64,000 nucleotides of DNA from Quercus robur (lineage: Eukaryota > Streptophyta > Magnoliopsida > Fagales > Fagaceae). Positions 11,409-22,781 of the stretch are shown here, one piece after another. A program made the translations under genes and the position numbers. The notes below the pieces were generated by a model, which searched no databases, was not told the DNA's origin, and saw nothing but the letters and a program-made list of their open reading frames with translations. How positions within the stretch are numbered: the stretch's first letter is position 1; each line of letters starts with the position of its first letter. Location: contig NC_065541.1 of assembly GCF_932294415.1 (NCBI RefSeq), forward strand, positions 53,422,290-53,486,289, given 5' to 3'.

Positions 11409-13361
11409 CTTCCACTTCGAGCCGTGCTTCGAAGTGCTGACTACACAGGAAGGATCGCCATGTGGAGTGCTCTTCTGGGGGCTTTTGATATTAAATATAT
11501 GCCCAGACCCTCCGTCAAAGGACAGGTCCTCGCGGACTTGGTAGCAGAGTTTGCTGAGCCCTCTATAGAAACGATGACCGAGAAGAAAGACCTGGGCGGA
11601 AAACTGGTTGGCGCGATTTCGGCCGGGGAAACCATGCATTGGAAGGTCTACGTGGATGGCGCGGCCAACCAGAGAGGATCAGGAGTTGGGATAGTTTTAA
11701 TATCGCCAGACGGCGCTGTCATTGAAAAGTCATTAAGACTCGGATTCTTGGCTACGAACAATGAAGCAGAATACGAAGCCTTACTTCAAGGAATGGCAAT
11801 GGTTCAAAGGTTGGGTGGAAGAGTAATAGAAGCCTTCTCGGACTCCAGATTAGTGGTCGGACAAGTGATGGGAGAGCTGGAAGCTCGAGATACTAGGATG
11901 CAAGAGTATCTGGGACAAGTCAAACGGCTACAGGAGAGCTTTGAATCCTTCAGTTTAACGCACATCTCCAGGAGCGTAAACACTCATGCAGACTCGCTGG
12001 CCACTCTTGCCACGTCCTCGGCACGCAATCTGCCACGAGCGATCCTAGTCGAAGATCTAGTTAAGGCCAGTCCCATCAGTGGAAACCCGACCCAAGTCCA
12101 TCAGATAAGACAGAGCCCCAGTTGGATGGACCCCCTAAGGAATTTCCTCCAAGATGAGATCCTACCGGAAGAAAGACTAGAAGCCGAGAAGATACGTAGA
12201 AATGCTCCTCGTTTTTGGCTATCAGAGGACCGTAAACTTTATCGGCGCTCCTACTCTGGACCGTACCTGCTCTGCGTACATCCAGAAGAGTCCAAGTCTC
12301 TTCTTGAAGAGTTGCATGAGGGAGTATGTGGAAGTCACACCGGAGGAAGATCGCTGGCGCACAGGGCACTCACCCAAGGATACTGGTGGCCGAACATGCA
12401 GAGACAAGCCCAGGAATACGCTAAGAAGTGCGATCAGTGCCAAAGATTCGCCCCAAATATCCACCAACCCGGAGGGGTTCTCAACCCACTCTCCAGTCCA
12501 TGGCCGTTCGCGCAATGGGGTCTTGATATTGTCGGACCTTTCCCCAAGGCTGCGGGGAACAAGCAATACATAATAGTCGGAACCGATTACTTCACTAAAT
12601 GGGTGGAGGCTGAGCCTTTGGCCAACATCAGGGACGTGGACGCCCAGAAATTCATCTGGAAGAACATTATCACCCGCTTCGGAACTCCGAGAACACTCAT
12701 TTCCGACAATGGTCTTCAGTTTGACAGCAAGAATTTTAGGGAGTATTGCCGTGAGTTTGGGATCATTAATCGATATTCCACCCCCGCATACCCCCAAGGA
12801 AATGGGCAAGTCGAGGCCGTAAACAAGGTCATAGTGAACGGATTGAAGAAAAGATTGGATGAGTCAAAGGGGAGATGGGTAGAAGAGCTACCGCACGTCT
12901 TATGGACCTATCGGACAACGCCGCGGCGTTCCACCGGTGAGACCCCCTTCTCAATGACTTACGGGGCCGAGGCTGTGCTTCCAATCGAGAACAATTTCCC
13001 CACGTTGAGGTCTAGCTCGTTTACCCCAAGTGATAACGATGAGTTGCTAGGAAGAAGTCTGGACCTAGCCGAGGAAAGAAGGGAAAAGGCCACGATTCAC
13101 ATGGCCTATTATCACCAGAAGTTAAGACAAGGGTATGATGCTAACGTCAAATTGCGGCCTCTGGGTCCAGGTGATCTTGTGATGAGGAAGATTCTCGGCA
13201 GCGCAAAGAACCCCTCTTGGGGTAAGTTGGGGTCCAATTGGGAGGGACCATACCGTGTCACATCCGTGGCCGGAATAGGCGCCTACTACCTAGAAGATTT
13301 GGATGAAAAAGCTGTACCTTGACCATGGAATGTAAATAACCTCAGGAGGTATTATTATTAA
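11409..13361 (+). pseudogene. Tat archaeal-type RNase H and integrase
   Basis: Same frame as the preceding segment. At about 11640-12030 lies a second RNase H (Y-V-D-G-A start, later TNNEAEYEAL), the archaeal-type domain that defines Tat elements. An HHCC zinc-binding module (12270-12450) and the DDE integrase core follow: Asp in GLDIVGPF, Asp in ISDNGLQFD, Glu in GNGQVEAVN. A C-terminal domain ends the protein. A TGA at 13320-13322 cuts the last dozen codons; the frame then runs to TAA at 13359-13361, the probable original end. CGA to TGA would explain it. Loss of these residues may be harmless. Confidence 0.85.
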
Positions 13362-13424
13362 TAAGAATGGCTTAGTATACGTTTTCTTTTATGACTATTT
13401 GCCGCTTGCCAGTCTACATTACAA

Positions 13425-13835
13425 CTATTTATAAGTTTTAAACAGAACCCAAGTCCTGCATGGCTCCTCGGACCACAGACTTGGGGGAAATTAATACTTA
13501 AGCCGATTGTTTATAAGTTTTAAACAGAACCCAAGTCCTGCATGGCTCCTCCGACCACAGACTTGGGGGAAATTATTATTTAAGCCAACTATTTATAAGT
13601 TTTAAACAAAACCAAAGTCCTGCATGGATCCTCGGACCACAAACTTTTGGGGAAGTTATTACTCATGACAGCTCATAGTTTTAAACAGAACCTAAGTCCT
13701 GCATGGCTCCTCGGACCACAGACTTTAGGGGAAATTATTACTCATGACAATTCATAGTTTTAAGCAGAACCTAAGTCCTGTCTGGCTCCTCGGACCACAG
13801 ACTTTTGGGGAGATTATTACTTGTGATAGATTGGG
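13425..13835 (+). repeat. Tandem repeat array, five 79-82 bp units
   Basis: Each unit contains agttttaa(a/g)ca, aagtcctg, gctcctcggaccaca and gactt..ggggaaattatta. Unit starts are near 13429, 13511, 13593, 13675 and 13754. The array lies between the 3' end of pol and the 3' end of the antisense gene. The core word CTCCTCGGAC is also the stem of the LTR hairpin. Confidence 0.9.
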
Positions 13836-14089
13836 AGATTATTACTTAAAAGAAATCACTTTTAATACATGCGCACAGTCTAGCACCATCGCGACCCTCA
13901 AACGCGTAACCCAAAAATCCATTTTCATTTCGACCGTTTGCCTGTATCTACATCGTTGCAAATGTTTAAAAAAAAAAGCGCTATTGACATACATTCATAG
14001 TAAGCAAGACGAACATTTTATATTAATATTCCGAGTACATTAAAAAGAGAGGTCCTTACAAAAGAATGAAAAAACAAGACAACTCTCAT

Positions 14090-14119
<30 letters not shown>

Positions 14120-14120
<1 letters not shown>

Positions 14121-16553
14121 TAAGCCTTAGCGGGGGAATCTTCTTTCTGCTCGGACTGAAGAGGAGGAACCTCAATGGTAGAGTCTGTGGCAGGATCCTT
14201 AGCCACATCAGACACAAGGACGGCATCAGGCACCGCCAGGTCTTGCTCCGAAGCGACTTGGGCTTCATCAGGGTTAGCTCGGATCTCCGGAGGATAGAAG
14301 ATGCTCTCGGGCAGTCTTAGGGCCGAATCCGCAGGAACTCTTGCAGCGTCGAGAGCATGAGCCCATGAAATGTCGCAGTACTCTCTGCACACCTCAGGAA
14401 TCTCCTCAGACAGCCTGGCCTCCGTCTCTTCGGCCCCGAGCTGGCGAGCAGCATTCTTCTCAGCCTCTGTGGCCTCTCGGATCAGCTGGGCCTCCTCCTT
14501 TACCAGCCTCAGCTCATCCTCTACCTTTTGCAAGGCAGTCCTGAGATCCCGCACTACCTGCCTCTCGGTGGTGAGGTCAAGCTGCGTCGTGTACAGCTCT
14601 TTGCGCTGGTCCTCCGCCTGGGTCTCAGCACTCTTTAAACCAGCCTCTGCACTTTTGCGCCGGTTCTCCGACACCTTAAAGTCGTCCGTGAGTTTAAGGT
14701 GCTCGTGCTTGAGAGACCCCAAGGCTTTCTCCATCTCTGCCCGAGCCTGGGTCTCAGCCTCAACCCTACTTCGGCTATCGCGGCAAAACTCCTCAGCCAC
14801 GAACACCTGTTGGGTAATCTGCGAACGAAACAAGAGTGTTACAGAAATCTAACAAGATAGGAAAATCAATAGAACAGTAAAAGGATTGCTTACCAACGCG
14901 AGATCCCTTTTTAGGGATAGGAAGAGCTCGGGCTGAGTGCATCGCCTATAGGCCTCCATGTCCCGAGGAAGGAGTAAGGGTTGCTCTAAGGCATCCGCCA
15001 CGTACCCTGCCCGGCCTCGGTTATACTCTCGGACCGAAGCATTGTAGGAGATGGCAACCCCATCCAGCTCCAGCTTGGGGTTCCATACACGAGGGGAGGC
15101 GCGAACGTCAGCAAGGTTCTCCTCATCCCGGCTCTCCGAGGAGTTACCCCTTCTGCTCCTTGGCGCCCGCGTGGTCTTTTGCCGCTTGGTCGGCTGGGCA
15201 ACCATCTCACCCTCCTCAGGAGTGTCAACCGGCCTCTTCTTCTTCAGGTCCGGATTAACCTTAAGGCCAGGGTCCGAGACGCCCTGGGGGACCACAGGGG
15301 GAAGGGTTTTGACCTTTGATGGACTTGGTCCCTTCGATGGTTGAACCTTTGATGACTGACCTTTCCCCCGAGAGATCATCAGCTCCTTTAGAGACTTTCC
15401 CTTTCCTGCCATGGGCTCTACCTCTTCGTCTGAAGTATCGTCCGAGCAGATAACGATTGAGGGAACACCAACCGCGGAATGTTGGTCCTGCTCTGCTTCG
15501 GGATTAGAAAGCTCCACCAGGGGGTTTTGCTGAATTTCCTCCTCGAAGTAAAACTTGTCTATTTCTTCCTCAAGGGAAAGACGAGATGATTCAGCTCCTT
15601 CTTCAACCAAAACAGCAGCACCAGGCTCGTTTACCGGAGGTAGCTGCTCTGCCAAGTAAGGATTTCTGACACCTGGCAACACCACTGGTGGCAAATCGTG
15701 GTCAGCTAGGAATCCGTCCTGGGACACGTCAATTCTAGCCAGCCTCGGACTGCCAGCCCTTATAGCATGACCGATTGCCTGGAAAGCGCTGCTCAGAGGT
15801 TGATAGCCCAAAACCAGATGGGCCGCACGCAACTGTTCGTCCCCGGTAGTGTAAATCTCCGACCTGAGAAGATAGTTTAGCGCTGGCACGTTCACAAGGC
15901 TTAGCCGAGGAGCAACGTGAATTTTGTCTGCAAACAAATCAAGAAAAGTGAGGTTAGATCATGAAATTTTCCAATTACAAAGAAAGCAAGAAAAGTAACC
16001 CCTCAACACTAAATCCTTTCCCAAAAAGGACCAATCCTAAAAGCGCCGCACCTGGGTTTCCTGCCCGAGTTGGACAATGAATACCGTCGAACCACTCCCC
16101 AGAAGCAATGAGGAAGTCATTCTTCACGGTCTTATTGGAAACTGGAAGACAAGAGATCAACCTAACGTCCTCGTTCCGGGATTTAAGATAATACCCGTCA
16201 TCCCCGAGGCGGTGACACTCGTACAGATAAGCCACATCGTGCCAAGTAAGGCCTAGATTCATCCGCTCGTCTAAGACATCTACACAACCTAGTATCTTGA
16301 ACATATTTGGGGCACACTGATACGGCGTCAACCTATGGTTGAACAGGTATTCCCTTGTGATCCTACGCATGGGAAGTGTCATCCCTCCCTCTATGAAAGC
16401 AATCATGGGGATAACGACTTCTCCCTCAACTCTATCGGTCAATATTCCTTCAAGAGGACAGTGCCGCAGCCCAACCCTCGGGGGAATGTGGTATTTCGCC
16501 CTAAAGGCTTCCATAGCGGCAGGAGTTTTTACTAATTTTTCGAATCTACCCAT
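14120..16553 (-). CDS. Intact spliced antisense gene of Tat element (PF04195-like)
   Basis: Three exons on the minus strand: 16553-16052, 15927-14894 and 14818-14120, 2235 nt in all, encoding 744 residues with no internal stop. Intron 1 (16051-15928) has donor CAG|GTGCGG and acceptor TTTGCAG; intron 2 (14893-14819) has donor TTG|GTAAGC and acceptor TTCGCAG. Phases (1, then 0) match exactly. The start is MGRFEKL at 16553, downstream of a TATA box. Residues 1-167 resemble the plant-specific 'putative gypsy type transposon' domain (Pfam PF04195). Exon 2 is polar and Ser/Lys-rich with basic clusters that could be nuclear signals. Exon 3 (513-744) opens with a long heptad-rich coiled coil. Antisense ORFs are known in Tat elements; their function is not. 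The intact frame beside a broken pol suggests selection or very recent decay. Confidence 0.85.
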
Positions 16554-16830
16554 CTGAACTGAACTGAGGAAATGAAAGTAAAGACTGAAAAGAAAAGTAG
16601 AGTCCGAGGAGGGAATTGAAACGGAGGGAAAGGCGAAATGTACTGGTACCTTCACAAAACGCTCAAGGGGACGCCTGGGAATCTCTCTTGGACGAAGCGC
16701 TTCACAAGAACGGCTACGGCGGCGTAACGGACGCAAGTGTTCGTATATCTCTGGGATTCGATGGAGTTCTCTGGAGTCTTTTGAGGTTTGCGAAATGCAG
16801 ATGAAAGAAGGAACTGAACCCCTCTGGAGT

Positions 16831-16840
16831 CTTATATAGC
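16831..16840 (-). promoter_or_regulatory. TATA box of the antisense gene
   Basis: On the minus strand the sequence reads GCTATATAAG, about 280 bp upstream of the antisense ATG and about 256 bp inside the 3' LTR boundary. It is well placed to drive the antisense transcript independently of the LTR. Confidence 0.65.
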
Positions 16841-17079
16841 CGGGAGGAGAGAGAAAAGATCATCCCTGCCTAGAAATACGGGAAGAAACGATGGCCGTTC
16901 GATCCACGCCAAGCCGTTGGATGAAGGGAACATAACGCCTCCAGAAGTTAATGGCCACGTCTCGTAAATTGTAACGCGTCAAAAGTAACGGTCCGCACGT
17001 GCGCCCCACGATCTCCTTATTTCCCTCCACTCACAAACATCAAAACCCCGCCTTTCCCCTCGGAGGGAGGTAAAAACCG

Positions 17080-17096
17080 GAGTTTTGAGGGGCTAT
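17080..17096 (+). other. Polypurine tract region before 3' LTR
   Basis: Gagttttgaggggctat abuts the 3' LTR. The GAGGGG core is the likely plus-strand primer. Confidence 0.6.
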
Positions 17097-17783
17097 TGTG
17101 GGGCCCGGCCCAAAAATGATGGGCTATTCCAAGCTCAGGCCCGTCCGAGGAGCGTCCTGTCCAACGAAAAGCCTCATATGAAGCGCTATTCAACCCCAAT
17201 AGCGTCAAGGAAACCCGTCCGAGGAGTAACTCCTCCTCGGACATCGCGAAGCCCAGACGAGGAACTTGCCCCAGCCATTTCAGCTCGTCTTCCCAACATA
17301 TAAAACGAATTAAATTCAAAATATCTCACGGAAGGCTACCACCACATTAATTGAGCCCCAACCACCCTCTTGGCCGCATTAATGAGGAAAAGACTCCTGA
17401 ACAGTACCGCCTTGGCCTCTGCAACTCACAAAGGGTCTGATGAGGGCGTCTGATGGGACAGGTGCTCGAGTGGATGCTTGGATGATTAACAGGTGTAAGG
17501 CTGAGATGAAAAGAAGAAAAATATATAATGTAGTGGAGTCCCTCAAAGAAGGGGACGGGAGAACTGTATCAGGAACAAAAAAGAAATAAAATCAGACTTG
17601 AGAAAGATCCACTCTGGTGTTTTTCTATTTTCCTTTTGCAAACCATACTACCCATGCATAAGACCGAACAAGTTCACTGAGGCCAAGTTCTTTGACCCAT
17701 CCTCTACAAATAATTATTGTGGGTTGCGCTTTGGGCCAGGGCCTAATCAACACAAGTTGGGCCAGGAAAATCGTGTAACCACA
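17097..17783 (+). repeat. 3' LTR of Tat element
   Basis: 687 bp, differing from the 5' LTR at three positions, followed by the target duplication GTAAT at 17784-17788. Confidence 0.95.
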
Positions 17784-18129
17784 GTAATCTTTAGTTATTT
17801 TATATATAGACAATATAGAAATACACTAAGAGTAGTATAATGATTTGATCGTACTATATATGTGTTTACAAATTAAAAATTGCATGATATAGTAGCTAAT
17901 ATAGATAGACATGTTTCATGCCTACTAAAAGATGCATATATCTTTCAATATATATATATATATATATATATATATTACATTCTTGATTGTGTGTTACTAA
18001 AAATATTTTCCCCTTTTTGTTGGACATGGTTTCAATTGTTGCAAAAACAACTAAATTTGAGTAAAAATGTCATATTTCAAATCAATTGTTTCTCATATAA
18101 ATCTTAGAAAAATTATATTAATTTTATTT

Positions 18130-18245
18130 TTTTTTAGAAACAATTACAACATGCTGCTAATCCCGTAGCTTGAACCTTTTTTCCCTTAAACCCCCAAGCA
18201 CTTTGTATATGAGGAGATGCCAATTCAACTACAAGCCCTTTGGCG
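18130..18245 (-). mobile_element. SINE-like element (minus strand)
   Basis: Minus-strand reading gives an A-box-like gtagttgaattggcat, a B-box-like GGTTCAAGCTAC and an A-rich tail (T run at 18123-18135). The flanks share atattaa, a weak target duplication. Confidence 0.45.
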
Positions 18246-19293
18246 ATATTAAAATTTCATTATGCTTAAAATAATTAATATAACAAAATAAACATATTTA
18301 TTATATGAGTGTAAATTAGGTCCGGTTATGGCGTAAAAGCAATGTTTTTCGCCAGTCTAACACACCAATAAATAAATGCCACGTTATCATCTTACTAAAA
18401 AACCAATACAACTTACCACACACAATGACAGCTAAATTATAACCTATTCCAAAATTAATAATTAAAACCTCCTCCTTATTAGAATAGGTAACATCGATTC
18501 AGCAACCCACCACAGATGCACAATCACCATTGTCCGATTTACTCTCCCAGGCACAATAACATCAAAAACAACATATTTGAAGCACGATCTGAATTGATGT
18601 CCTCTAAAATAAATTCGAAAAACAAAAATGTGGACGTTGATTAAGGCAAACAAGTTTGGGAAGCAAAAATTGGTTGACAAATATCAATTTTGAAGCTTCG
18701 AAAAATAAACCCAAGTACACATAATCTTTAATATGACTAACCACCGTGAAGACCAAATTCATTTTTTTTAATGGACTAAAATTATGCCACAAAAATTCAT
18801 TTCGTTAATCTAAACCACAATAAACGGCAAACCCAGCAACACAATTTCATTGAATTTTTACTTTAAAAAATGGTTTTTTTCTTTTAAAAAATGATTTTTT
18901 TTTCTTTTTAATTTACTTTCCAAGCCACAAGACCGAGTATGAGATTTACAAAGTGTGCAATCTGAACCACAATTAAAGCCAACAACACAAGTACTTTCTG
19001 ACACACAAGAGTTTGCTCTTGAACTTCCTTTCTTGCTTCCAGTCCAAACTCTCGGATGTCCCTCTTTTCTTAAAAGGCTTAGCTCTCTCAAGCGGTGTGT
19101 GCGGCGCCATCTAATTTGTTGTTGATGTGGAGGGTGGGAAAATAGATCGGACGTTGGTAATGGTAGCGTCTTTGGTGGTGTATGACGGCATTTGTGGCAG
19201 GGTGGTTGGACATTTGTGGTGGGTGGTTGGATCGGTGCAAACTTTTCTAAAGAGGAGATTCTGATTTTTATTTCTAAAATATATTATAAGGTA

Positions 19294-19651
19294 CTCCCTC
19301 CATCCCAAATTGTTTGGCCTATATTCCATTTTGGGATGTTCCAAAATTATGTCCTGTTTGAAAAGTTAAACACTATTAATTTACTATCCCTTTTATGCCC
19401 TTAATTTATTTGTGGGAGCATTTTTTTTTTTAAATTTAAAAACCTAAATTTTGAAATCCACTATACATGCCATCTTTATTCAAATTTAAAAATTAAAAAA
19501 AAAAAAAAAACCTTTAACAAAGAAAAACAAAATTGTTTAAGGGTAATTTAGGAAATTTTTAATTTTTTTTCAAATAAATAAAGTAGTTAATGATGTTTCC
19601 CTAAATAATTGGGTTTTTCTAACTAGACTAAATAATTTGGGACGAAGGGAG
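19294..19651. mobile_element. Stowaway (Tc1/mariner) MITE
   Basis: The left terminus CTCCCTCCATCCCAAATT and right terminus (as inverse) CTCCCTTCGTCCCAAATT are flanked by TA on both sides (19292-19293, 19652-19653). 358 bp, no coding capacity. Confidence 0.85.
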
Positions 19652-20252
19652 TAGTTGTTATTGTATGCGATAAGGTGTGTGGGTTGTTTAGTAAAATGCT
19701 GGTATGGATACAACTATTGGAGGGCATAAACTAAAGCTTTTCTGCCACATCCTAACCGAATTTTAACTCTTATTATATTAGTAATCTTTCTAAATACATA
19801 GAATACATACTATAGTATTAGTTCCACACAAACACATACATGCGCACACACACACACACAAAGGAGTTAGGAAATTTAAAAGATTAGATTAATTTTAGTG
19901 AATTCACAAATATTTAAATTTTTTTATAGCTTTTGTGACAGTTGTTGTCAAAACAACTAAGCATGATTAAGAATGTAATATTCTAAATTTATTATTATTA
20001 TTCCAACTAAAAATTATTTTCTATATAGAGTTTATAAAAATAATCATATAAAATCATTTAATATAAATAATTAATGCACAACAATAGATAATTAATATAT
20101 GCATTTAATTTATTGGCTAATTCAATGAACTAATACTTTAATATAAATGCAAACTTTGTTGAAGTAGAAAACTAAATAAAGAGAACTTCAAGGAATGCAC
20201 CATATGTCACAACCTTATACTTTCCAACATAAGGTCTTTACTTTTATATATA

Positions 20253-21910
20253 CTAGTATTATGCCCGTGCGATGCACGGCTTAATAAAAAATATTTTGAT
20301 AATATAATTAAATTTAATAACAAAAAAAAAAACGAAAAAATAATTAATTTAAAATTTAAGATTAAAAAATAAATTGTACTTGTACACTTAAAAGAAATTT
20401 AATTTTTATTAAATATTTTGATATTTAAATCATTTGTTTTAGTGTTGATTTCATTCAAATGGTTATAAGTTATATCAACCCTAAACCAGCACATGTATCC
20501 ATATGTAACATTCTAAATTAATAATAAATAAAAATATAATACTCTAACTTAATGTAACATTCCAACTTACTAATAAATAAATATAACACCCTAACTTAAA
20601 GTAATGTTTGTAATTGTATTGTGTTTTAGCCTTTAAGAACACATATATTATTTTTTTTTATTATAAAAAAAACACAAATACTAATATTACACATGAAAAA
20701 ATAATGAATTCAATAATTGAAGCGGTTGAAAACAAAATTAAGCCAAAACTTCAATTCATTAATGAAAAAATATCCAAATTTTTTAGCTTAAAAAAAAAAA
20801 AAAACCGGAGTTAAGTAAAGATAGACTTACATAGAAATTTGGACGGATAGATTCTCTTGTATCCAATTTCATGTTTGACAGCAAATTTTGCTTTTAATTA
20901 AAGAATATAGATTACATGGAACAAAGCACCAAACAAAAGCCACAACAAATTAAATCCATTATAAAATATTGATGTCAACAACAAATAATCATGTAATAAG
21001 AAATTAAAAAACACAAATATATTGCTTGTTATATTGACTTCTAATAAAAACACTAAAATGTTGTGTGATCAAACATAGAATTTCAGCCTATCTAAAACTT
21101 GTTGATAAAAATCATATTATATATAATAAAAAGACAACAAATACACAAAATCTATTCAATTTGATGAAAAAAAAAAAATTACCTGCAAGGTTGTAGGTAG
21201 GGCAAAGAGGAATAACGTAGCACTTTTCTATTATGAAAGCTGCAACATCAAAAATAAGTACTCATGAAAAGCATTACCACACCAACATTGTTAAAGCCAA
21301 AAAAAAAAAAAACAAAAAGTAAAGAGACAAACACGGCTAAGCAAAATAATACTTGTATTGTATTTTAGAGTGAGATAAGATTTTAAATCTTTGTTTTTAT
21401 AAGGAGGTAACTTCTTAATCCGATAAAGTTTGAATTTAGATGATTTATACTTAAACTAAATCTCCTTCGATCATTTTTATTGGATAAATATGGATAGAAT
21501 TTCATATTAGTATAAAGAAAGAAAGTACTAATAAGGATAGACGTTTTTATTTTAATGAATTAAAGTACAAAACTACAAATGAATGGTAATTTAAATAAAA
21601 TTGATAAACATTTAATGATTGATTAAGATTTCGTGTACATCCTAAATATTGATTTAGGATTAGAGTTTAAGTTGATAATAATAACTAAACTTCTATTTTA
21701 TCCAAAATATTGCAATTTTTAAAATCTAAACAAAATTCTTCAATTTTTTTACGTGTAGTAAAAATTTATGAAAGTGTGAAGCTGAATTTTTTTTTTTTTT
21801 TTTAAATAGAAAATTATAGGAGAAGAAGATAAGAAAAAAAAAATATATATATATATATCTATTTTTTTAAAATCTAAAAAAAAAAAATCCTGCAATTTAA
21901 GAAGATAAGA

Positions 21911-21952
<42 letters not shown>

Positions 21953-22493
21953 AAAAATTATGAAAGTGTGAAGCTTAAGAATATATATATATATATATTT
22001 TTTTTTTCTTAATGGATGAGAAGAAGTTAAGTTGATATTAAATTATTGAGTTTTTGTGTCTATCAAACTTTATCTAAAGAAGTGATTTTAAATTAAAATT
22101 TTTATCAACTTAGAAATTATAGGAGAAAAAGATAAGAGCATAAAAAAATTCAATTTATTTTTCAAAAATCTATTAAAATTTCTGCAATTTGGTGAAGCCA
22201 TGTGACGCAACCTATTTTATCCAAAATATTGCAATTTTTAAAATCTAAACAAAATTCTTCAATTTTTTTATGTGTAGTAAAAATTTATGGAAGTATGAAG
22301 CTGAAATTTTTTTTTAAAAAAATAGAAAATTATAGGAGAAGAAGATAAGAACAAAAAAATATATATCCATTTTAAAAAAATCTATTAAAAATTATATTTA
22401 TTTTTCAAAAATCTATTAAAATTTCTGCAATTTGGTGAAGCCATGTGGCATAGTCACAGTGTCTAAGCCTAACTTTTATTATATATAGTATGA
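20253..22493 (-). mobile_element. Non-autonomous Helitron
   Basis: On the minus strand the 3' end is a hairpin GCCGTGC-ATC-GCACGGGC (20280-20263), then ATAATACTAG ending at 20253 and followed by host T: the Helitron 3' signature (hairpin, CTRR, inserted before T). The 5' end at 22493 begins TCATACTATATATAATAAAAG after a host A. No Rep/helicase is encoded. Its interior has a roughly 140-bp segment present twice (about 21690 and 22209). Confidence 0.75.
21913..21951. repeat. (CT)n microsatellite
   Basis: Uninterrupted CT dinucleotide run inside the Helitron. Confidence 0.9.
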
Positions 22494-22532
22494 TATGATA
22501 TGATATATATATATATAAAGAAAGAGAGAGAT

Positions 22533-22750
22533 AGGTTCAAGTTATACCTGGTGAAATCTTCTAGAATTACACATTTTTCTAACCATTGATTTCAATTAGA
22601 TGTAATGGCTAAAAAAACTCTATTGTCCACGTCAGCTTGTCTAATTAAGAATATATTTTCTCTCTCTTTCACCATTAAATTCCAAACCATTTTTAGCGCA
22701 GTGAGAGAAAATTAATTTTCTTGGTTTTTTACTTTTTCCGTTTTTCTCTC

Positions 22751-22781
<31 letters not shown>

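Larger units (their letters stand above)
7267..17783 (+). mobile_element. Full-length Ty3/gypsy Tat-lineage retrotransposon
   Basis: Two 687-bp LTRs (7267-7953 and 17097-17783), each starting TGTGGGG and ending ACCACA, are flanked by the 5-bp duplication GTAAT (7262-7266, 17784-17788). Aligning them by eye I find three differences (7462/17292, 7524/17354, 7820/17650), about 99.6% identity, so the insertion is recent. The order is gag, protease, reverse transcriptase, RNase H, a second archaeal-type RNase H, integrase, a tandem-repeat array, then an opposite-strand gene. The dual RNase H and the antisense gene are known marks of the Tat lineage (Grande, Ogre and Retand relatives). The gag-pol frame contains stops, so this copy probably cannot encode its own complete polyprotein, while the antisense gene is intact. 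Confidence 0.95.
17789..20252. other. Spacer with microsatellite, SINE and MITE
   Basis: No gene seen. It contains an (AT)n run at about 17949-17975, a SINE-like segment and a Stowaway MITE (separate entries). The remainder is AT-rich. Confidence 0.5.

Noticed and set aside
14369-14852. Plus-strand ORF opposite the third antisense exon
   Set aside because: It mirrors the codon pattern of the real minus-strand exon and has no recognisable domain.
16616-16804. Short plus-strand frame near the antisense promoter
   Set aside because: No motif; overlaps the probable 5' UTR of the antisense gene.
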